NCBI GenBank assembly: GCA_028281235.1 | Contig: JANQKG010000004.1 | Location: 1-64,000 of the forward strand | Length of the DNA: 64,000 nt | Origin: Afifellaceae bacterium | GTDB taxonomy: Bacteria > Pseudomonadota > Alphaproteobacteria > Rhizobiales > Afifellaceae | Direction of reading: 5' to 3' | In this document: piece by piece, positions 59,280-64,000 of the stretch | Position numbering within the stretch: position 1 is the first letter of the stretch | Layout: each line of letters starts with the position of its first letter | The notes under the pieces: generated by a model | Databases searched by the model: none | Seen by the model: only the letters and a program-made list of their open reading frames with translations | What the model was told of the DNA's origin: nothing | Position numbers and translations under genes: made by a program

Positions 59280-60566
59280 TCAAACACCCGCGCGCCAATC
59301 CCGCCAGCGCGCCTGAAGGAGCGCGGCGGAGGCAGCCAGGCCGGCGAGCGGCCGCAAGGGGATCGCCGTGGTGGAGGCGGTGGGCACCGGCAGGTCGCTG
59401 AGCGCCGTTCCGGTCGCAGCGTCGGCGAGCACCTCACCCAGCATTGTGGTCATGGCGATGCCGCGACCGTTGCAGCCGATGGCGCCGATGAAGCCCGGCC
59501 CGAATTCGATGAGACGCGGCAGGAAATCGGTGGTCATGGCCGCCACGCCGCGCCAGACATAGTCCACGCGCGGCACGTCGGGCAGCTTCAGCTCGCGCGC
59601 CAGTCGATCCGCGACCGCCTGCCCCACGCGCTGATGTGCACCAAGCGGGACGAGCGACATGCCGCCGCTGATGAGGCGGTCGTCGCGGTCGAGACGATAG
59701 GTGAAGATATTGCCGCGCATGTCGGAGACGGGAACGCGCTGAGGGGCGATGCGCTCAACGGCTTCCGGCGGCAGCGGTTCCGTGGCGATCTGATAGACGG
59801 GAAGCGGCACGATGGTGCGCGCCAGGCGCCGGCCGAGCCCGGACATGGCAGCGTTGGTGCAAAGGAGCACCGTCTTTGCGGTGATTGTCGGTCCGCTGCA
59901 ATCGAGCCGCCAGCGATCACCCTGGCGGACGGCGGCGGCGACCGATGCGCCTTCATAGATCGTTGCGCCGTGCTTGATTGCGGCACGCGCCAGCCCGCGA
60001 AGATAACTCAATGGCTGGACCGTCCCGCCGGAGCGGTCGAAAAGCGCGCCGTGATAACGCGCCATGCCGGTGCGCTTTGTAACTTCCGCACCGGAAAGAT
60101 ACTCAACCGGGCGGCCGAGCGAGCGCCAGAAATCCACACGCGCGCGGGCAATCTCGGCGGCGGCCTCGTTGTGTGCCGGCTGCATCCAGCCGGTTTCGGC
60201 GGCGTCGCAGACAATATTGTGCGCGCGGGCAGTCTCGAACACGCGCTCAGCGCCGCGGCTGACCAATTCAAGCAACGCGCGGCCACGCGCCTCGCCAAGC
60301 CGGCGTGTCGCCTGAGCCGAATCGGCCTTGGCGAAGTTCGGGACCACGAAGCCGCCGTTGAGGCCGCTGGCGCCGGCGCCGAGAGTTTCAGCCTCCAGCA
60401 CCACAACCTCGATGCCGCGCTCGGCCAGATGAAGCGCGGCAGTCAGCCCAGTGAATCCGCCGCCGACTATGGCGACCTCCGCTTCCACGCCGCCGCTGAG
60501 CTTAGCGGTTTGCGGCGGCGGCTCGGTGGTGTGCCACCACAGCGATCTCAGGGTCTCCGATTCCAT
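59280..60566 (-). CDS. FAD-dependent amine/amino-acid oxidase (DAO/PuuB-like)
   Basis: A 428-residue flavoprotein with dinucleotide-binding motif VAIVGGGFTGLTAALHLAERGIEVVVLEAE near residue 32. GAGASGLNGGFV follows; this pattern is typical of gamma-glutamylputrescine oxidase-like DAO enzymes. DRDDRLISGGMSL and VWRGVAAMTTDFLPRLIEFGPGFIGAIGCNGRGIAMTTMLGE are the later FAD and substrate segments. Opens WWHTTEPPP as in PuuB. Substrate unknown. ATG at 60566 is used; a GTG two codons earlier is possible. Confidence 0.88.
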   Translation of the reverse strand: MESETLRSLWWHTTEPPPQTAKLSGGVEAEVAIVGGGFTGLTAALHLAERGIEVVVLEAETLGAGASGLNGGFVVPNFAKADSAQATRRLGEARGRALLELVSRGAERVFETARAHNIVCDAAETGWMQPAHNEAAAEIARARVDFWRSLGRPVEYLSGAEVTKRTGMARYHGALFDRSGGTVQPLSYLRGLARAAIKHGATIYEGASVAAAVRQGDRWRLDCSGPTITAKTVLLCTNAAMSGLGRRLARTIVPLPVYQIATEPLPPEAVERIAPQRVPVSDMRGNIFTYRLDRDDRLISGGMSLVPLGAHQRVGQAVADRLARELKLPDVPRVDYVWRGVAAMTTDFLPRLIEFGPGFIGAIGCNGRGIAMTTMLGEVLADAATGTALSDLPVPTASTTAIPLRPLAGLAASAALLQARWRDWRAGV

Positions 60567-60712
60567 CGGCACGTCGTTTTCAGTCTTGGCTCAAGGTTTG
60601 CGGGCGAGGCTTGCAGGCGGCGAGCGCTGATCCTATGCAGCGATGCGGTTTGTTCAATCCTAGAGCGTTAGACCGCCTTGTTGAATCGGACTGACGCTCT
60701 ATCTCTTTGTTG

Positions 60713-60762
60713 AAGCATGATCTTAGCCGAAAACCGGTCCCCACTTTTCGGGATCATGCCTT
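60713..60762. repeat. GAGCATGATC palindromic repeat, copy 4
   Basis: AAGCATGATCTTAGCCG...GGGATCATGCC, slightly diverged, preceded by a TAGAGCGTTAGACC...GACGCTCTA inverted pair (60661-60701). It lies in the 217-base gap between the divergent FAD oxidase and RidA genes, where it may overlap promoters. Confidence 0.85.
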
Positions 60763-60783
60763 AAAGCAATGGCGGAATACAAA

Positions 60784-61176
60784 ATGACGAAACGTTGGGC
60801 GATCTCTTCCGGCTCCAAATTCGAGGAGCTCGCGGGCTATTCGCGCGCCGTGGTTGACGGCGAATGGATCTTCGTCTCCGGCACGGCCGGCTACGACATC
60901 GCCAACGACCGCTTTCCCGACGACCCGGCCGAGCAGACGCGGCTTTCGCTCGCGACAATCGCGGATGCACTTGAAAAAGCGGATGCGTCCCTGAGCGACA
61001 TCGTACAGGTCCGCGTCTATCTCGGCAGCGCCGACGATCTGATGCCCGTGGCAAAGATTCTCGGCGAGACGTTCTCCGACCCCCGCCCGACCAATACGAC
61101 GATCGTCTGCGACTTCGCGGTTCCCGGCATCAAAGTGGAGATTGAGGTCACGGCGCTTAAGCGACCGGCGCGCTAA
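60784..61176 (+). CDS. RidA family (YjgF/YER057c/UK114) protein, copy 1
   Basis: A 130-residue RidA-like deaminase subunit: WAISSGSKFEELAGYSRAVVDGEWIFVSGTAGYD, ADASLSDIVQVRVYL and TTIVCDFAVPGIKVEIEVTALK with the conserved late glutamate region. The family hydrolyses reactive imines/enamines from amino acid oxidation, which fits the divergent oxidase. GGCGGA precedes the ATG at 60784; ATG at 60769 is possible. Confidence 0.9.
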   Translation: MTKRWAISSGSKFEELAGYSRAVVDGEWIFVSGTAGYDIANDRFPDDPAEQTRLSLATIADALEKADASLSDIVQVRVYLGSADDLMPVAKILGETFSDPRPTNTTIVCDFAVPGIKVEIEVTALKRPAR

Positions 61177-61550
61177 ACCTTCTCCAGAAGGAAGAACGGG
61201 CGGCCGAAGCGCGCCTCGATGCGGATGTAGCGGTCGAGGCGCACGCCATCCACGGTGCGCCGGAGGCACTGGATCATGCCGGCGACGGCCGCCTGTGAGG
61301 GTACCTCGAAGATCAGATACCACGTGACATCCGGCGTGCTCGGCTCACCGACCATGAAGAGATCGTCGTCAATCGTGGCAAGCACCTTGGCACCCAGCCC
61401 CTCCCACTCGGTGATGATGTCGCGAAAGCGCGGCAGGACCTTCTCGCGGCGTTCCTCGTCGCTCGCCTGAAACCACCCCTGCGTGGCGGCGCCGAGCAGG
61501 ATGACGCGAAGCGGGCTGGGGATTTCGGGGGCGGTAAACTCAACGGCCAT
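61173..61550 (-). CDS. Conserved hypothetical protein
   Basis: A 125-residue cytoplasmic protein (TAPEIPSPLRVILLGAATQGWFQASDEERREKVLPRFRDIITEWEGLGAKVLATIDDDLFMVGEP). It is rich in strands and helices suggestive of a dimeric alpha/beta-barrel fold, but I do not recognise the family. Convergent with the RidA gene (four-base overlap of ends) and 39 bases downstream of the SDR, so probably part of the catabolic operon. Confidence 0.75.
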   Translation of the reverse strand: MAVEFTAPEIPSPLRVILLGAATQGWFQASDEERREKVLPRFRDIITEWEGLGAKVLATIDDDLFMVGEPSTPDVTWYLIFEVPSQAAVAGMIQCLRRTVDGVRLDRYIRIEARFGRPFFLLEKV

Positions 61551-61589
61551 GGTTTGTCCTTTCTGATTGGCAAAGCGGCCCGCATGGGC

Positions 61590-62345
61590 TCAGCGCATGA
61601 AGAGGCCGCCATTGATGTCGAGGGTCGTGCCGGTCACGAATCCGGCGGCGTCCGATGCGAGATAAATCGCGGCTGCGGCGACTTCTCTGTCGTCGCCCAA
61701 TCGCTTCACCGGTATCGTCGCAGCCATGGCGCTGACCTTCTCGCGCGGCATGGCCTGCGCCATCGGCCCATCGATCGCCGCGGGCGCGATGGCGTTGACG
61801 GTGACGCCGTCGCCGGCGAGCTCCTGGGCGAAGCATTTTGTGAGCGCGATGATGCCCGCTTTGGACGCGGAATAATGCGCGCCGGCAACCGCACCGCCGC
61901 GCTGTCCGGCGAGCGAGGTGAGGTTGATGATGCGTCCGAAGCTTTGGGCGCGCATGTGCCGGCCAGCAACACGACAGCCGAAGAACACGCCGCGCAGATT
62001 GACCGCCATCACGTCGTCCCACTCCGCGGCGGGGATGTCCCAGACCGGCTTGGCGATGGTCAGCGCTGCATTGTTGACCATGATGTCGAGGCTTCCGAAG
62101 CGGGCGATCACATCGTCCGCGGCGGCGGCGAGCGCATCCTCGTCGCGCACGTCAACGATACGGGCTGCTGAGCGCGTGCCGATTGAGGCCGCGGCCTGCT
62201 CCACCGCCACGTCCACATCCGCAAGCAGCACCGATGCGCCGGCCTCCACCAGGGCGCGGGCTATGGCGAGGCCGATCCCTTGCGCCGCACCGGTCACAAG
62301 TGCGGCCTTTCCGGCCAGCGTGTCGGCAGCGAAGCTTGGTGTCAT
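61590..62345 (-). CDS. SDR family NAD-dependent oxidoreductase
   Basis: A 251-residue short-chain dehydrogenase with TGAAQGIGLAIA, NAD-favouring Asp in LLADVDVA, VNNAALT, and the catalytic Ser (LTSLAGQRGG) plus Tyr-x-x-x-Lys (HYSASKAGII). The C-terminus is GTTLDINGGLFMR. The stop region of the upstream RidA gene overlaps its start (62342-62345). In homologous catabolic clusters such an SDR accompanies CoA ligases of aromatic acids. Confidence 0.91.
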   Translation of the reverse strand: MTPSFAADTLAGKAALVTGAAQGIGLAIARALVEAGASVLLADVDVAVEQAAASIGTRSAARIVDVRDEDALAAAADDVIARFGSLDIMVNNAALTIAKPVWDIPAAEWDDVMAVNLRGVFFGCRVAGRHMRAQSFGRIINLTSLAGQRGGAVAGAHYSASKAGIIALTKCFAQELAGDGVTVNAIAPAAIDGPMAQAMPREKVSAMAATIPVKRLGDDREVAAAAIYLASDAAGFVTGTTLDINGGLFMR

Positions 62346-62752
62346 TGGCTCAGCACCGCTGTTGCCTCGATCTCGACCTTGGCGGCGTCCTCCACCAGGG
62401 CGCTCACCTCCACCAAGGTCATCGGCGGGAAATGGCGGCCGATGACGTCGCGATAGGCCTCTCCCACCTCTTTCAGCCGCGCCAGATATTCGCGCTTGTC
62501 GGTGACGTACCAGGTGAGCCGCGCGATGTGCTCCGACCCGGCGCCGGCTTCGGCAAGAACGGCCATCACATTCTTTAGCGCCTGGCGGACCTGATCGACG
62601 AAATCGTCGCTTTCGAAGACCTGCTCGGCATTCCAGCCGACCTGCCCGCCGACGAACACCATCGGACCGGCGGCCACCACCACGCCGTTGGCGTAGCCTG
62701 ACGGCGGCGGCCAGCCGGCCGGCTGCAGCACGCGGCGCGTATCGGAGGTCAC
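62342..62752 (-). CDS. RidA family protein, copy 2
   Basis: A 136-residue RidA-like protein (GYANGVVVAAGPMVFVGGQVGWNAEQVFESDDFVDQVRQALKNVMAVLAEAGAGSEHIARLTWYVTDKREY). It is only distantly like copy 1 at 60784. Overlaps the ligase stop by four bases and the SDR start by four bases, so ligase, RidA and SDR are tightly coupled. Suggests handling of an imine or enamine intermediate, as expected for an aminoaromatic substrate. Confidence 0.9.
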   Translation of the reverse strand: MTSDTRRVLQPAGWPPPSGYANGVVVAAGPMVFVGGQVGWNAEQVFESDDFVDQVRQALKNVMAVLAEAGAGSEHIARLTWYVTDKREYLARLKEVGEAYRDVIGRHFPPMTLVEVSALVEDAAKVEIEATAVLSQ

Positions 62753-64000
62753 GTCTGCACCTCCGATTTTAGCAGGAAGCGACGGATCTTTCCGGTCGCC
62801 GTCTTGGGCAGCGCTTCCACAAAGCGGATGGAGCGCGGGACCTTGGCCGGCGACAGCGTCTCTTTGACATGATCCTGCAGGCGCTTGACGCCGGCGGCGC
62901 TGCCGAACTCGCCGGGGGCAAGTACGATGAAGGCCTTTACGAGCTCACCGCCGGCACGATCCGGGACACCAACGACAGCGCTTTCAGCGACCGTAGAGTG
63001 CGTGTTCAGTGCGGTCTCCACTTCGGGTGCGGCGATCGCCTCGCCATTGGCGACGATCATGTCGTCGGCGCGGGCGACGAAGCGGAAGCGCCCTTCGCCA
63101 TCCTGCAAGAACATGTCGCCGGTCACGTTCCAGCCGTCGCGCACGAAGTCCGTCTGCCGCGGGTCGGCGAGGTAGCGGCAGCCGGTCGGGCCGCGCACGG
63201 CGAGGTGGCCGATCTCGCCGGGCGGCTTATCTCGCATCGCGTCGTCGACGATGCGGGCTTCATAGCCACCAACGGGACGGCCTTCAAAGCCGGCGGCAGC
63301 ATCGCCAACCCGGTTGGAGATGAAGATGTGGAGCATCTCTGTCCCGCCGATGCCGTCGAGGATGGGGATGCCGGTCTGCGTGCTCCATGTCTCAAAGGTG
63401 CTTGCAGGGAGCGCCTCGCCGGCGGAGACGGCCAAGCGCAGCGTCGCCAAGTCCGAGGGGGAGGTCTTCAGGTCCAGAATGCTCTGATAGACCGACGGTG
63501 CGGCAAGCACCATCGTAGCACCATAAATCTTGATCTCGCCCACCAGGTCGGCGGGCGACGCCTCTTCGATCAACACGGCGGCGGCGCCGAAGCGCAGGGG
63601 CAGGATCAGCAATCCGCCAAGCCCGAAGGTGAAGGCGAGCGGCGGCGTGCCTGCGACAACGTCGCTGTCGGTCAGCGAAAGCACCTCCTTCCCGTAGCCG
63701 TCGGCGATCGCCAGGAGGTCGCGGTGGAAATGCATGGAGGCACGCGGTGCGCCTGTCGCGCCGGTGGAGAAGGCGATCAGCGCCACGTCGTCGCGGCCGG
63801 TCTCAACCGGGTCGAAGAGCACGGGCTTGTTCAGCGCCAGCCGATCGAGTTCGGCGTCGAAGTTCGCTGTGCCGTCAAAGCCGATAACGGTCTTGAGGAA
63901 GCGGCTGGTCTTGGCGGCCGTGACAAGCGCATCCATCAGGCGCGTATCGCAGAGCGCGAGCTTAACCTCTGCCTTGTCGATGATCGTGGTGAGGTCCTCG
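62749..64000 (-). CDS. Benzoate-CoA ligase family protein, 5' end beyond the window
   Basis: The C-terminal ~417 residues of an AMP-forming acyl-CoA ligase. The frame is open to the right edge (it reads EDLTTIIDKAEVKLALCDTRL before the internal methionine at 63936). The P-loop-like IAFSTGATGAPRASMHFHRDL is present. VVAGTPPLAFTFGLGGLLILPLRFGAAAVLIEEASPADLV and VNGEAIAAPEVE follow, and the C-terminal lysine is in PKTATGKIRRF. It resembles benzoate- and 2-aminobenzoate-CoA ligases; the exact acid is inferred. Confidence 0.9.
   Translation of the reverse strand, partial: EDLTTIIDKAEVKLALCDTRLMDALVTAAKTSRFLKTVIGFDGTANFDAELDRLALNKPVLFDPVETGRDDVALIAFSTGATGAPRASMHFHRDLLAIADGYGKEVLSLTDSDVVAGTPPLAFTFGLGGLLILPLRFGAAAVLIEEASPADLVGEIKIYGATMVLAAPSVYQSILDLKTSPSDLATLRLAVSAGEALPASTFETWSTQTGIPILDGIGGTEMLHIFISNRVGDAAAGFEGRPVGGYEARIVDDAMRDKPPGEIGHLAVRGPTGCRYLADPRQTDFVRDGWNVTGDMFLQDGEGRFRFVARADDMIVANGEAIAAPEVETALNTHSTVAESAVVGVPDRAGGELVKAFIVLAPGEFGSAAGVKRLQDHVKETLSPAKVPRSIRFVEALPKTATGKIRRFLLKSEVQT

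Overview
The window looks like a chromosomal segment of a GC-rich alphaproteobacterium, most likely of the order Hyphomicrobiales (Rhizobiales). The evidence is the gene order ffh, rpsP, rimM, trmD, rplS, leuC, the neighbouring leuB and asd, and two families of short palindromic repeats typical of that order (the GAGCATGATC element and the TCATCCCGG/GACCCATGA element). Species cannot be named from the sequence alone.

Layout. 0-5.7 kb: an AT-rich gene of unknown function, asd, a sulfotransferase-like gene, leuB and a PH-domain membrane protein. 5.9-14.4 kb: the ffh-rpsP-rimM-trmD-rplS translation cluster with small extra genes between its members, then leuC. 14.4-21.9 kb: repeats, a zinc peptidase, HlyU, a ferredoxin-cyclase-Rieske fusion, nadE, dgkA, a GFA protein, a dienelactone hydrolase and a class II DAHP synthase. 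22-23.6 kb: a putative nuclease toxin followed by two DUF2019 genes, the second frameshifted. 23.8-27.4 kb: thiBPQ behind a TPP riboswitch. 27.5-32 kb: tatA, a VapBC pair and a TAXI-TRAP transporter. 32.3-34.8 kb: a DUF192 protein, a double cold-shock protein, a sirtuin and glyoxalase I.

34.85-35.96 kb: a complete IS110-type insertion sequence inside a palindromic repeat. Its 5' non-coding region folds into a recognisable bridge RNA, and its guide segments can be read against both flanks and both element ends. This is the most striking signal in the window. 36.2-41.6 kb: tRNA-Glu, a DUF1349 protein, an 870-residue protein joining four iron-sulfur domains to a thiamine-diphosphate enzyme, a spondin-domain protein, a membrane protein and a methyltransferase.

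41.7-50.4 kb: a carbohydrate-use region with a GH4 glycosidase, an aldo/keto reductase, two other dehydrogenases and a complete sugar ABC transporter. 50.6-64 kb: an aromatic or acyl-CoA catabolic region with a FadB/FadJ-like fusion, an SRPBCC protein, a livGFHMK-type transporter, an arylformamidase-like hydrolase, an FAD oxidase, two RidA proteins, an SDR and a truncated benzoate-CoA-ligase-type gene at the right edge. Taken together this suggests import and CoA-dependent breakdown of an aminoaromatic acid, but the substrate is inferred.
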